Assembly: GCA_027486795.1 (NCBI GenBank)
Contig: JAIXOI010000048.1
Location: 62,001-126,000, forward strand
DNA from: Sphingobacteriales bacterium
GTDB lineage: Bacteria > Bacteroidota > Bacteroidia > Chitinophagales > CAIOSU01
Direction: 5' to 3'
Length of the DNA: 64,000 bases
A model generated the notes under the pieces. The model did no database searches, was not told where the DNA came from, and saw nothing but the letters and a program-made list of their open reading frames with translations. Below, piece after piece: positions 8,092 to 16,668 of the stretch. Both the position numbers and the translations under genes were made by a program. The stretch's first letter is position 1. Each line of letters begins with the position of its first letter.

Positions 8092-8161
8092 GCTTCGCTG
8101 TTTAGTAGTTGTGAACTTGGGTTAAAATTAATTAAAGGGAATCAACAAATCATTATTAATG

Positions 8162-8430
8162 CTATAATTTGAAGTAATTAGCGCCAAAAATACCCATCAC
8201 TACGTACAGTTCACCAACCCAAACATCAGGATAATTCGGTAGCTTTTGCCAACGGCTGATGTGAGCCCAAAAAATAGGCTGCACTAATCTTTCGCAACCA
8301 AATAAGTAATAGCCAACAGTGTGCCAAAATGTGCAAAGATATACCGACGATAACCCAAAGCGGTGAAAGCTACTAAATACAACACTTTGATAGCATAAAA
8401 TGGGCGCCAATAATGTATATCTTTATATAC
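8162..8430 (-). pseudogene. Possible frameshifted remnant of a small membrane protein
   Basis: Two minus-strand frames look protein-like over adjacent segments. One reads HYWRPFYAIKVLYLVAFTAL and stops at 8284-8286. The other takes over near there, with QPIFWAHISRWQKLPNYPDV, and runs to the stop at 8162. Joined by a one-base shift they would give a small protein with two hydrophobic stretches. There is no good ATG. Either a decayed gene or chance; I cannot name a family. Confidence 0.25.
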
Positions 8431-8461
8431 AATAGGCAATAAACACTATACAGAAAGGCAA

Positions 8462-8495
8462 ACAAAAAGGGCCTTGTGTTTCCACAAAGCCCTTT
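8462..8495 (-). terminator. Terminator of the rpsF-rpsR-rplI operon
   Basis: AAAGGGCTTTGTG and CACAAGGCCCTTT pair on the minus strand around a 4-base loop with one mismatch, followed by a T-rich tract, 26 bases past rplI. Confidence 0.85.
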
Positions 8496-8521
8496 AGGTA
8501 TTTAGAGTCATTGGCAAAAGC

Positions 8522-8968
8522 TTATTCAGCAAAAACCTCGAAGTTCAAATCCACTTTCAAATCCTTGTGAAGATCAACCACTGCTACAAAAGCACCAAGG
8601 GTTTTAACTTCTTCAGGCATTTGGATTTTCTTACGATCGATAGGAATGTTCAGTTGTTTTTTAATTGCATCGGCCAATTGAAGGCTGGTAACGGTACCAA
8701 ACAATTTCTCGTTAGTACCAGCTTTAGCGCCCACCTTAACGATAGCAGCTTGTAGCTTGCCTACAACTGATTGCAATTCTTTCATGAGCTTGTCCTCGCG
8801 GCGAGCATCTTGGCGTTTCATGTCTTCCCAAGCTCTTTTGTTAGAGTCATTGGCAATAATAGCCAAACCTTGCGGGATTAGATAGTTACGTCCGTATCCG
8901 GGTTTCACTTTCACTAGGTCATTTTTGTCGCCTAGTTTATCTACGTCATTTGTTAGGATAACTTCCAT
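8522..8968 (-). CDS. rplI: 50S ribosomal protein L9
   Basis: The 148 residues are the usual size. The N-terminal rRNA-binding domain (VDKLGDKNDLVKVKPGYGRN) carries the family signature GYGRNYLIP, followed by a long helix and a C-terminal domain containing LFGTVTS. L9 binds 23S rRNA at the base of the L1 stalk and helps frame maintenance. It is the last gene of the rpsF-rpsR-rplI operon, 6 bases after rpsR, and is followed by a strong terminator. Confidence 0.97.
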   Translation of the reverse strand: MEVILTNDVDKLGDKNDLVKVKPGYGRNYLIPQGLAIIANDSNKRAWEDMKRQDARREDKLMKELQSVVGKLQAAIVKVGAKAGTNEKLFGTVTSLQLADAIKKQLNIPIDRKKIQMPEEVKTLGAFVAVVDLHKDLKVDLNFEVFAE

Positions 8969-8974
8969 CTTCGC

Positions 8975-9241
8975 TTATTTTAAAAGGTCAGCTACATAAG
9001 GCATTAGGGCCAAGTGGCGCGCACGCTTCACAGCGGTAGAAACTTTACGTTGAAATTTCAACGAGTTACCGGTTAGGCGACGTGGCAATATCTTACCTTG
9101 TTCGTTAATGAACTTGAGCAAAAACTCAGCGTCCTTATAATCTACGTGACGTATGCCAGACTTCTTGAAGCGGCAATACTTTTTTTTCTGAACGCCAATC
9201 TTTGGCGAAGTCAGAAATTTGATGTCTTTGTTCTGTGCCAT
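8975..9241 (-). CDS. rpsR: 30S ribosomal protein S18
   Basis: The 88-residue protein contains [18 protein letters not shown] and the signature [17 protein letters not shown]. It binds 16S rRNA together with S6 on the platform of the small subunit. It lies 5 bases after rpsF and 6 before rplI, in the operon order common across bacteria. Confidence 0.97.
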   Translation of the reverse strand: MAQNKDIKFLTSPKIGVQKKKYCRFKKSGIRHVDYKDAEFLLKFINEQGKILPRRLTGNSLKFQRKVSTAVKRARHLALMPYVADLLK

Positions 9242-9246
9242 TGATC

Positions 9247-9624
9247 TTAAGCTTTTTCAGTTTCTACTGATTTGGAGTCTTTCCTCTTCTTGCCTACTAG
9301 GCCTTGACGTTTACGGTCGTTGAAATCTTGGGCAAAACTGTCCAATTTCACCGATAAGAAGCGCAGGATACTTTCGTCCCTACGGTAAAGCAACTCCAGC
9401 TTGTCAATCAGGTCACCTTCGGCTTTAAATTCTACTGCATAGTAGAAGCCAGAAGTTTTCTTCTTAATAGGGTAAGCTAATTGCTTCATGCCCCAAAAGT
9501 CTTCGTGAACGATTTCCGCACCATTACTTTTCAAAAAATCGATGTAACCGGAGAGCAGTTGCTTTAGTTCCGTGTCCGTCAACACAGGAGTTACAATCAC
9601 TGTTGATTCGTACTGTTTAATCAT
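9247..9624 (-). CDS. rpsF: 30S ribosomal protein S6
   Basis: The 125 residues show the S6 fold: [13 protein letters not shown] at the start, then [19 protein letters not shown] and [16 protein letters not shown]. The basic, Lys-rich tail is typical. It pairs with S18 on the ribosome and is the first gene of the operon. A -7 box TATCTTTG lies 36 bases upstream of the ATG. Confidence 0.97.
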   Translation of the reverse strand: MIKQYESTVIVTPVLTDTELKQLLSGYIDFLKSNGAEIVHEDFWGMKQLAYPIKKKTSGFYYAVEFKAEGDLIDKLELLYRRDESILRFLSVKLDSFAQDFNDRKRQGLVGKKRKDSKSVETEKA

Positions 9625-9660
9625 GTACTTATTTTGCGGTTAATAAATTAAAACGGACTG

Positions 9661-9668
9661 CAAAGATA
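9661..9668 (-). promoter_or_regulatory. -7 box (TATCTTTG) of the rpsF operon
   Basis: TATCTTTG on the minus strand matches TAnnTTTG, 36 bases before rpsF. It separates the ribosomal operon from the collagen-like cluster that reads toward it. Confidence 0.6.
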
Positions 9669-9745
9669 GCAATAGTTTTTCAAGAAAAACAGGGTGTAAT
9701 AAAAAATAATAATTGCTTACTGATTCACCTGTGTATCCCTGTGCA

Positions 9746-10102
9746 TTATTGCACAACATTAAACTCCAAAATACTTACGTAACAGCCATAGCTGCCGCCA
9801 TTGTAAAACTTCATGGTGGTGCCAGCTGGCAACCACAAAGGCAAAGCGCCCGACGAACCACCAGTATTGATTGTATGAGAAATACGCAAGCCATTAAGCT
9901 CATATAAGGCCAAACTATTTGAGCAACCCGCACCTTCTATTTTCCAAACGGTTCCTGTCGGAACGGTGTACAAAGAAGATAGATAAGGAGAAGTATTACT
10001 GTTGAAAGTTAGCAATACCACTTGATTAAACTGCAAATTACCTTGGGCCTTAACGGCAGTGCCAAAGGCCAAAACAAAGATGACTAAAATGAGCTGTTTC
10101 AT
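9746..10102 (-). CDS. Small secreted protein of the collagen-cluster paralogue family (member 1)
   Basis: The 118-residue protein has a signal peptide ending AVKAQ, then the family core: NLQFNQV just after the cleavage site, VPTGTVWKIE mid-protein, LPLWLPAGT and a terminal ILEFNV strand. It is the shortest of four closely related neighbours and the last gene of the cluster. Two cysteines (CS near residue 55, YGCYV near 108) are not shared with the others. The pattern suggests a small beta-sandwich. No named domain is recognised. A six-base gap to the next gene supports co-transcription. Confidence 0.8.
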   Translation of the reverse strand: MKQLILVIFVLAFGTAVKAQGNLQFNQVVLLTFNSNTSPYLSSLYTVPTGTVWKIEGAGCSNSLALYELNGLRISHTINTGGSSGALPLWLPAGTTMKFYNGGSYGCYVSILEFNVVQ

Positions 10103-10108
10103 AGTATA

Positions 10109-10540
10109 TTAGGGTGTTATGTTAAATTCTATGCCTGTAATGCCGCCATAAACACGGTTGCCAATATTGCCACTATTTGACATTGATAAAGTAAGTGTAT
10201 ATGTACCTTCAGGTAACCACATAGGTAAATAGCCTCCCACATCGGTAGGACTGCTGGAGCTGTAAAAGTGCACCAGCTTTTTGTTAATCATTACCTGAAC
10301 TGCAGGAATATAAGAGGGGTTAGTACTTCCGGTATTCTCAAAGGTTCCATGTGCCGATTCCAACTTCCAAACCTTACCCGCAGGCACTGTAAAGCTAATG
10401 TCCGTTTTTTCGAATGAATTGATTGTGGCAACTGTGAAGCTGGATTCCAGAAAAAACACCCTATTGAATTGTAGGTTGCCCTGGGCAAACGATGACAAAG
10501 CAAACAAGACTAAGCTCAAAAAAAGTGATACCTTTTTCAT
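10109..10540 (-). CDS. Small secreted protein of the collagen-cluster paralogue family (member 2)
   Basis: The 143-residue protein has a signal peptide ending SSFAQ. It shares with its neighbours GNLQFN, SFTVPAGKVWKLES, LPMWLPEGTYTLTLS and the end GITGIEFNI. It is longer than member 1 because of an inserted mid-domain loop. It probably folds as a beta-sandwich exported across the inner membrane. There is no lipobox and no T9SS tail, so its final location (periplasm, surface or medium) is unknown. Spacing to its neighbours is 6 and 9 bases. Confidence 0.8.
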   Translation of the reverse strand: MKKVSLFLSLVLFALSSFAQGNLQFNRVFFLESSFTVATINSFEKTDISFTVPAGKVWKLESAHGTFENTGSTNPSYIPAVQVMINKKLVHFYSSSSPTDVGGYLPMWLPEGTYTLTLSMSNSGNIGNRVYGGITGIEFNITP

Positions 10541-10549
10541 AATGGAACT

Positions 10550-10969
10550 CTAAGGGATTACATTAAACTCAATAGCCGAAATACCACCGTAAAGCTCATT
10601 GACACTACCACTGGTACTCTGATTATAAATATACCTAATGGTATAAGTACCCTCGGGCAACCAAATGGGAAAACTTGCAACATTGCCCGTACTGAAAATA
10701 ATCTTTTTATTAAGCATTACGGTTCCACTAGTTGAGAAACCAGGGTTGGGTGATGTACTATTTTGGAAGAAACTTGACATGACTGACTCTATCTTCCATA
10801 CTTTACCAGCAGGTACAGTAATGCTTTGTTCTGTAAAAGCATTGGATACATTCGCAGGTAATACAATACTCTTTTCCAAGAAAATTACTTGATTGAATTG
10901 CAAGTTGCCCTGCGCCTTAGCAGCCGTTAATGCGCCAATCAAAAGTAAAAAGGTGAGTAGCTGTTTCAT
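10550..10969 (-). CDS. Small secreted protein of the collagen-cluster paralogue family (member 3)
   Basis: The 139-residue protein has a signal peptide ending AAKAQ, followed by GNLQFNQVIFLEKS, SITVPAGKVWKIES, FPIWLPEGTYTIRY and GGISAIEFNV. It is very close to members 2 and 4 in layout, differing mainly in loops. Function unknown. It lies 64 bases after member 4, the largest gap in the set, which holds no obvious promoter or terminator. Confidence 0.8.
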   Translation of the reverse strand: MKQLLTFLLLIGALTAAKAQGNLQFNQVIFLEKSIVLPANVSNAFTEQSITVPAGKVWKIESVMSSFFQNSTSPNPGFSTSGTVMLNKKIIFSTGNVASFPIWLPEGTYTIRYIYNQSTSGSVNELYGGISAIEFNVIP

Positions 10970-11033
10970 ATTTGTAGAAGATTAAGTTCAAAAGCCAGTT
11001 ACAATTAGGATTTTTAGGATAATGTTATTCTTG

Positions 11034-11459
11034 TTATGGTGCAACATTAAATTCAATAGCTGAAATACGTCCACTCGTTATGGCACCAGCTGAGGTACTT
11101 GCAGACGTTACTAATGTTACGTCGTAAGTTCCAGCAGGTAACCAAATTGGTAAAGGTGCATCCTTATATGCACCTGAACCACTTGCATAAAAGGTTAGGT
11201 TTACGCCATCTAACACTAAAGTGGAAGTTGGGCTAACATAGTTGGAGCCAGAATTTTGCGAAGACGCTACCGCCGATTCAATTTTCCAAACCTTACCCGC
11301 AGGTACCGTAATGGTATAATCGGCTTTTTGATAGCTATTGCTGTTAGGCAGCACATAGCTATATTTCAAGTAGATAACTTGGTTAAACTGCAAGTTTGCT
11401 TGCGCCTTTGCAATAAAAGCGCATAGACACAACATTGCTATAATTATAAAATGCTTCAT
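11034..11459 (-). CDS. Small secreted protein of the collagen-cluster paralogue family (member 4)
   Basis: The 141-residue protein has a signal peptide ending FIAKAQ. The family motifs are ANLQFNQVIYL, YTITVPAGKVWKIES, LPIWLPAGTYDVTLV and GRISAIEFNV. It is 12 bases downstream of the collagen-like gene, so the two are probably on one mRNA. The repeated association suggests these proteins decorate or cap the collagen-like filament, but this is inference only. Confidence 0.8.
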   Translation of the reverse strand: MKHFIIIAMLCLCAFIAKAQANLQFNQVIYLKYSYVLPNSNSYQKADYTITVPAGKVWKIESAVASSQNSGSNYVSPTSTLVLDGVNLTFYASGSGAYKDAPLPIWLPAGTYDVTLVTSASTSAGAITSGRISAIEFNVAP

Positions 11460-11471
11460 GATTGCTTTTCG

Positions 11472-13733
11472 TCAAAATCCATCAATAGTGTACAATAGGG
11501 TATTCACATCGCCATTGCCAGAGCCGCTGCCGCTGGCATTAATTTTCTGGATATAAACACGGGTGTACACCTCATCATCGCCAAAGCCCGCAGCAGTGCC
11601 AAAACCTACTGTTGCTTGCGTGGTAGTGCAACGATGCTCTACACGGAAAGTAGTAGTAGCCGCTACGGTTATAATACCACGTATTTGGCTCGGATTGTTG
11701 CTAGTGCTGGTGTTGCCAAGCAATGAAACGGCCGCGCCTGTAATGTTGTACAACCTCGATTGGTGGGCACCAACGGTACCTGCTGGGGCAGTAGCCTCAA
11801 TATAATATGTGCCGGCCTCTAGGGTAATAACCGAAGTGCCGGTATTCAGAGAGATATCAGAGCCTTGGGTTACGGCTACATAGTTGAGCACACGGTTTTG
11901 CCAAGCACCATTGGTAAAAGTACCGCCATTGGTACCAGTAGTTTGGCGATCTTCGAAAATGGCATAATCAGACAACCCAGATAGACCTTGCGTACCCTGA
12001 CTGCCCGTTGATCCCGTAGCTCCTGTTGGGCCCGTTGGGCCAGCAACACCTGCAACACCTACTGGGCCAGTAGGACCAGTTAAGCCTATTGAGCCAGTTG
12101 AGCCAGTCGAACCCGTTGCACCTGTTGGGCCGGCAACGCCAACACCTGTTGCCCCTGTAGCGCCAGTGGCACCTGTTGCACCCGTTGCACCTGTAACACC
12201 TGTTGCACCCGCGGAACCTGTCAAACCTATAGCGCCTGTGGCACCCGTTGCTCCGGTAGCTCCTGCAGCACCCGTTGAGCCTGCGGCACCTGTAGCACCA
12301 GTGGCACCCGTTGCTCCGGTAACTCCTGTGGCACCCGTTGCACCAGTGGCACCTGCAGCACCCGTTGAGCCTGCGGCACCTGTAGCACCAGTGGCACCAA
12401 CTGCGCCGGTTACACCAATACTACCTGTTGCACCCGTTGCACCAGTAGCCCCCCTAGCACCAGTTGCACCGGCAGGGCCTTGTATATTGCCTGCATTACT
12501 CCAAGTGTTGTTGGTTACATCCCATACGTATAGGTCGCCACCGATAAGGTAAGCATCTCCAGCAGCACCTGTACCTGGCAAGCTACCAGTACTCGGTAAA
12601 CTACCCAATATATTCACTCCTGTTCCAGCGGCACCAGTCGCACCCGTTGCACCTGCTGGGCCAGTAGCACCTGTTGCACCAGCAACGCCAACACCCGTTG
12701 CACCCGTGGCACCCGTAGCACCAATGGCGCCCGTATTACCTGTTGGGCCTGTTAAACCAGTAGCTCCAGTTGCACCAGTATTTCCGGTAGCACCAGCAAC
12801 ACCAGTAGCTCCTGTTGCACCTGTGGCGCCTGCAGCACCAGTGGCTCCCACTGCACCTGTAGCTCCGGTCACGCCTGCTGGGCCTTGTATATTACCTGCA
12901 TTGCCCCAAGTATTGTTGGTTACATCCCATACATAAAGATCGCCTCCAATAAGGTAAGCATCTCCAGCAGCGCCTGTACTTGGCAAGCTACCTGTGCCAG
13001 GCAAACTGCCCAAAATATTGATACCTGTACCAGGTGCGCCTGTAGCACCAGTAGCGCCGGTGGCGCCTGTTGCACCCACCAATCCAGCAGGGCCAGTTGG
13101 ACCTGTTGGTCCTGATGCCAAAATTGGGCCGAGGACGATGCTGCCGCCACCGCTCAGGGTAAGGGTATCTCCGCTTAGGGTAAGGTCCTGCAACTCATTG
13201 GTAGGGTCATTATCCAAGAGGTCGACAGCCACCCAATTATTACCATCCCAGCTTAAAACTTGGCCAGCAGTTGCGCCGGTTACGTTTAGCCCGTCAATTT
13301 GAGAAATGGAAATATTGCCAACTACCTTGCCAGCAAATAATGCGTAAGGCACCGATACAAACTGGGTAGTACCAAAATCAATAAAGGTACCCGAGCCATT
13401 GGTCATCTCAACCTTTAAAAAGTGTAGATCGCCTCCCCACTCAATATCGGCAAAGTTGGTTCTTATGCCAGCGGTACGGGTACCTTCCCCGATTTTCAAT
13501 GTAAACAAACCATAGCTATTGGTATTTACAGCATGGGTCTCTACCCACTCAATAGTACCTGTTGCAGTTGTTGATATTATGCTGATGCGCACCGTTACCG
13601 ATTGGCCTGCTAGCAGGTTACCGCTGTTGTCTCGGGCAACTGCTTGGTAGTTAATAGCCTGCGGCACCTGTGCAAGTAGCATGGCAGGTAGGCATACAGC
13701 CATCAAAAGCAATAAAATTCTTACTTGTTTCAT
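11472..13733 (-). CDS. Collagen-like surface protein with Gly-X-Y tracts and C-terminal globular head
   Basis: The 753-residue exported protein has, in order: a signal peptide ending MLLAQ; an N-terminal domain (about 23-140) beginning [13 protein letters not shown], common at the start of Bacteroidota surface proteins; a short linker; Gly-X-Y tracts at about 209-236, 286-370 and 420-588, mostly GAT triplets; two nearly identical 50-residue inserts between tracts (INILGSLP...[12 protein letters not shown]); and a C-terminal C1q/TNF-like beta head from about 590. Bacterial proteins of this type trimerise into stalks used in adhesion or matrix. There is no T9SS tail. The start is the ATG at 13733. 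Antisense frames rich in Ala-Pro-Val are shadows of the triplet repeat. Confidence 0.85.
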   Translation of the reverse strand: MKQVRILLLLMAVCLPAMLLAQVPQAINYQAVARDNSGNLLAGQSVTVRISIISTTATGTIEWVETHAVNTNSYGLFTLKIGEGTRTAGIRTNFADIEWGGDLHFLKVEMTNGSGTFIDFGTTQFVSVPYALFAGKVVGNISISQIDGLNVTGATAGQVLSWDGNNWVAVDLLDNDPTNELQDLTLSGDTLTLSGGGSIVLGPILASGPTGPTGPAGLVGATGATGATGATGAPGTGINILGSLPGTGSLPSTGAAGDAYLIGGDLYVWDVTNNTWGNAGNIQGPAGVTGATGAVGATGAAGATGATGATGVAGATGNTGATGATGLTGPTGNTGAIGATGATGATGVGVAGATGATGPAGATGATGAAGTGVNILGSLPSTGSLPGTGAAGDAYLIGGDLYVWDVTNNTWSNAGNIQGPAGATGARGATGATGATGSIGVTGAVGATGATGAAGSTGAAGATGATGATGVTGATGATGATGAAGSTGAAGATGATGATGAIGLTGSAGATGVTGATGATGATGATGATGVGVAGPTGATGSTGSTGSIGLTGPTGPVGVAGVAGPTGPTGATGSTGSQGTQGLSGLSDYAIFEDRQTTGTNGGTFTNGAWQNRVLNYVAVTQGSDISLNTGTSVITLEAGTYYIEATAPAGTVGAHQSRLYNITGAAVSLLGNTSTSNNPSQIRGIITVAATTTFRVEHRCTTTQATVGFGTAAGFGDDEVYTRVYIQKINASGSGSGNGDVNTLLYTIDGF

Positions 13734-13765
13734 CAAAGTAGGCTTATAATATTATAATTAGTTAG

Positions 13766-14092
13766 TCATTTCAGTTTAATCACCTTCAGTGAGTACATTC
13801 CATTCGATTTTCCATCGCCCAACAACTGGGCTTCTATGCTCCATATGGGTGCTACCCAATTGTAGTTGGCTTTCAGGGTGTCTGGCCCTTCCCATTTAAC
13901 CGCCATCCCGTAAGTTCCTTCACTATAATGTAAGCTCAAAAAGCGCCACTCTTCCCCTTCTGGCACGGTTATGCTACCACCTGCCATTATAGTACGCTGC
14001 AACGTATCGCCAACCGCCTTTTGTGCTTGAACGCTATTGGCTGCAAACAACAGCGCAACCGAGCAAAACATATATAGAAAAGTACGCCTCAT
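13766..14092 (-). CDS. Small secreted protein, divergent relative of the collagen-cluster family
   Basis: Starting at MRRTFLYM, this is 108 residues with a signal peptide ending SVQAQ. It lacks NLQFNQ, but SITVPEGEEWRFLSL matches the SITVPAGKVWKIES strand of the four downstream proteins, and VAPIWSIEAQ matches their LPIWLP region. It is therefore a probable fifth, distant member. It lies 32 bases before the collagen-like gene and would be the first gene of a six-gene unit. Function unknown. No clear promoter box is seen upstream. Confidence 0.65.
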   Translation of the reverse strand: MRRTFLYMFCSVALLFAANSVQAQKAVGDTLQRTIMAGGSITVPEGEEWRFLSLHYSEGTYGMAVKWEGPDTLKANYNWVAPIWSIEAQLLGDGKSNGMYSLKVIKLK

Positions 14093-14238
14093 TTTTACAG
14101 GCTGCAAGATAACAAAGTGCCTTTGAAAAGCGACATCAAGAAAAATTTATTTAACGGGGTAAATTACATTTCCAAGAGCTTGGAAAACACAATCAAAACA
14201 CTTGTGAGGTATAGTTATAACACCATATCAAAGACTCA

Positions 14239-14526
14239 TCACACGCCCTCAATCAAGGTCCAAGCCTCGGGTTTGGCATCGAAATAATTTTTCGCTTTAC
14301 CCCAAACTTGCTCAAACAACTCCGATTGGCGGTAGTCTTCTAAAGCTTCCTCGCTTTCCCATTCGCTGATGGTGAAGAATATGTTTTGGTGGGCAGCATC
14401 CCGAAACACCTTTACCCCATTGCAACCTTCAAAAGCATTAATGCGGCTTTGGGTGGCGTTAAATATGCCAATAAAATCGTCCGCCGCATCGGGGCGAAAG
14501 GTCATTTTCACAATCCTAGTAATCAT
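14239..14526 (-). CDS. Antibiotic biosynthesis monooxygenase (ABM) family protein
   Basis: The 95-residue protein has the dimeric alpha-beta barrel pattern of ABM/heme-degrading monooxygenases: an N-terminal IVKMTFRPD strand, FEGCNGVKVFRD, then FFTISEWESEEALEDYRQS. Members act on quinones, heme or small aromatics without a flavin or metal cofactor of their own, but many are of unknown substrate. Its ATG overlaps the stop of the SAM hydrolase gene by four bases (ATGA), so the two are translationally coupled. Confidence 0.8.
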   Translation of the reverse strand: MITRIVKMTFRPDAADDFIGIFNATQSRINAFEGCNGVKVFRDAAHQNIFFTISEWESEEALEDYRQSELFEQVWGKAKNYFDAKPEAWTLIEGV

Positions 14527-15299
14527 ATAAACTCAATTAAAATCTGGTCTCCGTATGTAAGCCCAAGCAAACTGGCCGCTTGCCCGCCATTAATGGCTAT
14601 CTCTAAATAGCCTGCGGTATTGAAAATACACAATTTTTCGCCAAACGGAACTTCATAGTAAAACCTGCTTATCTCTTGTATCCGCTCCCTGCGAAACTGA
14701 ATTATGAAAGTGCGTCCGTTGCGTCTTTGCTCAAACATTTCGCGGGTAACATTGGTTACTACGTTCTTAAACGAATCGATATATAACACCGCACCTTTAA
14801 TAGACGACGGCTGCACTTGCGGCCTTAAGGCTGTAATACGCCTAATCTCTTGCACAGGGCGGCCAATCTCACGCAATGGCTTACCCGAATTGATAAACGC
14901 ACACAACTTGGCATACAATTCGGTTAAACCTATTTTGCCCGCACGTTGTTCTTGAGCTAAGGTAGGCTCAAAAGTCAGTTCAGGTTCCATGTCGAATGCA
15001 AGGCTAAACAGCCCAGTATCGGCACCCAGAAAAAAGTGATCGTGATGCTGAATGGCCAAAAAACGGGAGGCTTCGTCGGCCTCATCGTTTATGCTCACAA
15101 TGTGGATAGTACCTTTAGGGAAATGATGATAAGCGCTGCGCAGCGCAAAAGCCGCTTCAGAAAAATTGCCTATGGCAATATCGTGGCTCACGTCCACCAA
15201 GTGCACGTCGCCGCAAGCCTTTAAAATAGCGCCTTTAAGCGCCCCGGCGTAAAAATCGCGGTAGCCGAAATCGGTAATAAGGCTTACGGTGCGCGCCAT
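14523..15299 (-). CDS. S-adenosyl-L-methionine hydrolase (adenosine-forming), DUF62 family
   Basis: The 258-residue protein belongs to the SAM hydroxide adenosyltransferase family, related to fluorinase/chlorinase. The start VSLITDFGYRDFYAGALKG with DVSHDI, and the C-terminal domain with IDSFKNVVTNV, are the family marks. The usual reaction splits SAM to adenosine and methionine; halogenase activity would need a longer loop that is not evident here. It is coupled to the ABM gene and divergent from phoH, with the start codons only about 50 bases apart. Confidence 0.85.
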   Translation of the reverse strand: MARTVSLITDFGYRDFYAGALKGAILKACGDVHLVDVSHDIAIGNFSEAAFALRSAYHHFPKGTIHIVSINDEADEASRFLAIQHHDHFFLGADTGLFSLAFDMEPELTFEPTLAQEQRAGKIGLTELYAKLCAFINSGKPLREIGRPVQEIRRITALRPQVQPSSIKGAVLYIDSFKNVVTNVTREMFEQRRNGRTFIIQFRRERIQEISRFYYEVPFGEKLCIFNTAGYLEIAINGGQAASLLGLTYGDQILIEFI

Positions 15300-15309
15300 T
15301 GAAAAATTG

Positions 15310-15317
15310 TATATTTG
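15310..15317 (+). promoter_or_regulatory. -7 box (TATATTTG) of phoH
   Basis: TATATTTG matches TAnnTTTG. It lies 29 bases before the TTG at 15347 and inside the upstream extension of the phoH frame, so it decides the start. Confidence 0.55.
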
Positions 15318-15346
15318 AGAGTATCACAGCAAAAATAGATAAAAAG

Positions 15347-16354
15347 TTGAGCGAGGTTATTATAAATATCGACGGGGTGAACCCATTAGCGTTCTATGGA
15401 GTGAACAACTCGAAGCTAAATCTGCTAAAAAAGGCATTTCCGAAGCTAAAAATAGTATCGAGGGGCACCAAAGTAAAATTGGCTGGCAACGAAGACGATA
15501 TTCAAACCGTGCAGGAAAAAATAAACCTCATGCTGCGCTTACTGGAACGCGACGGGCACCTGAGTGATAACAGCGTAGAGGAAATGTTGAGCGAAGAACA
15601 GAACTTTGAGATAACGGAGCCTAGTGGCTCTAGGGAAGTGCTGGTGCATGGCCGAAACGGCTTGCAAGTGAAGCCCCGCACTATGAACCAAAAACGCATG
15701 GTAGAGGCGAGCGAGCGCAGCGATATTGTTTTCGCAATTGGCCCTGCCGGAACGGGCAAAACATACACGGCTGTAGCATTGGCAGTACGGGCACTGAAAA
15801 ACAAGTTGGTAAAGAAAATCATCCTTACCCGACCAGCGGTAGAAGCAGGTGAAAGCCTAGGATTTTTGCCTGGCGACTTAAAGGAAAAGATTGACCCATA
15901 CTTGCGCCCACTATATGATGCGCTGGATGATATGATACCCATAGAGAAGCTAAACTACTACATGGAGAACCGTGTGATTGAGGTGGCACCGCTGGCATTT
16001 ATGCGCGGCCGTACCCTCGATCATGCCTTTATTATTTTGGACGAGGCGCAAAATACCACGCACTCGCAATTAAAGATGTTCCTTACCCGCATAGGGCCAT
16101 CGGCAAAGTGTATGATTACGGGCGACCTTACGCAAATTGACCTGCCCCGAAACCAAGAGAGTGGCCTGCGCAGGGGCATTAGCCTATTGAGCGATATTGA
16201 GGGCATTGATGTAATATACCTTAACGAGCACGATGTAATACGCCACCGATTGGTGAAACTGATTGTACAGGCATATAACAAAGACGCCGAAGCCAATGGA
16301 GACCTTGGCAACGATAACTTGCGGAGCAAAAATAACGGCAAGCGGAGAGATTAG
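15347..16354 (+). CDS. phoH: PhoH-like ATPase
   Basis: The PhoH family is a cytosolic P-loop ATPase linked to RNA metabolism in many bacteria. The Walker A motif is GPAGTGKT, and Walker B is FIILDEAQN. TGDLTQIDLPRNQ and the N-terminal FYGVNN region are family signatures. The frame is open from TTG 15299, but a promoter box at 15310-15317 lies within that extension. The TTG at 15347 (reading LSEVIINIDG) gives the family's usual N-terminus and 335 residues. The last 20 residues are polar and basic. It is divergent from the SAM hydrolase gene. Confidence 0.88.
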   Translation: MSEVIINIDGVNPLAFYGVNNSKLNLLKKAFPKLKIVSRGTKVKLAGNEDDIQTVQEKINLMLRLLERDGHLSDNSVEEMLSEEQNFEITEPSGSREVLVHGRNGLQVKPRTMNQKRMVEASERSDIVFAIGPAGTGKTYTAVALAVRALKNKLVKKIILTRPAVEAGESLGFLPGDLKEKIDPYLRPLYDALDDMIPIEKLNYYMENRVIEVAPLAFMRGRTLDHAFIILDEAQNTTHSQLKMFLTRIGPSAKCMITGDLTQIDLPRNQESGLRRGISLLSDIEGIDVIYLNEHDVIRHRLVKLIVQAYNKDAEANGDLGNDNLRSKNNGKRRD

Positions 16355-16410
16355 TTTTTGGTCCGCAGACGATGGTCGACAGTCCGCAGATACTTGTTTG
16401 GAGCAATACT

Positions 16411-16535
16411 CGTCCTCGCTTCCAGCGAGGAAGGTTTAACACCGAGCTTGCAGCTCGCACGAAACAGGTAACTGCCCTAATGGTGTGGCGAGCTGGAAGC
16501 TCGCAGTTAGTATATTTTCGTTGGAAACGAGGACC
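16411..16535. repeat. 125-bp structured repeat element, copy 1
   Basis: This aligns without gaps to 17699-17823, with about 22 mismatches in 125 (about 82 percent identity by eye). Both ends carry CGTCCTCG / CGAGGAC and hence terminal inversion, and the interior folds as GAGCTTGCAGCTC and GCGAGCTGGAAGCTCGC hairpins. There is no reading frame. The rest of the interval from 16355 to 16668 holds only low-complexity sequence with repeated GGTCCGCAGA-like words. Confidence 0.85.
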
Positions 16536-16668
16536 AAGCAAAGATGGTTCAAGTTGTTGGATTGTTAGAGATTGTATAAACGAATGACAGATGGCAATAA
16601 ATAGATGAGGATGTTAGGCGCCTAATATGTTACAAATATTAATATCGAATCTTGATTAAGACAAATTA

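Noticed and set aside
12166-12936. Plus-strand frames rich in Ala-Pro-Val (12166-12552, 12706-12936)
   Set aside because: They are antisense readings of the Gly-Ala-Thr codon repeat in the collagen-like gene.
15299-15346. TTG start of phoH at 15299
   Set aside because: A TAnnTTTG promoter box lies inside this extension, so transcription begins after it.
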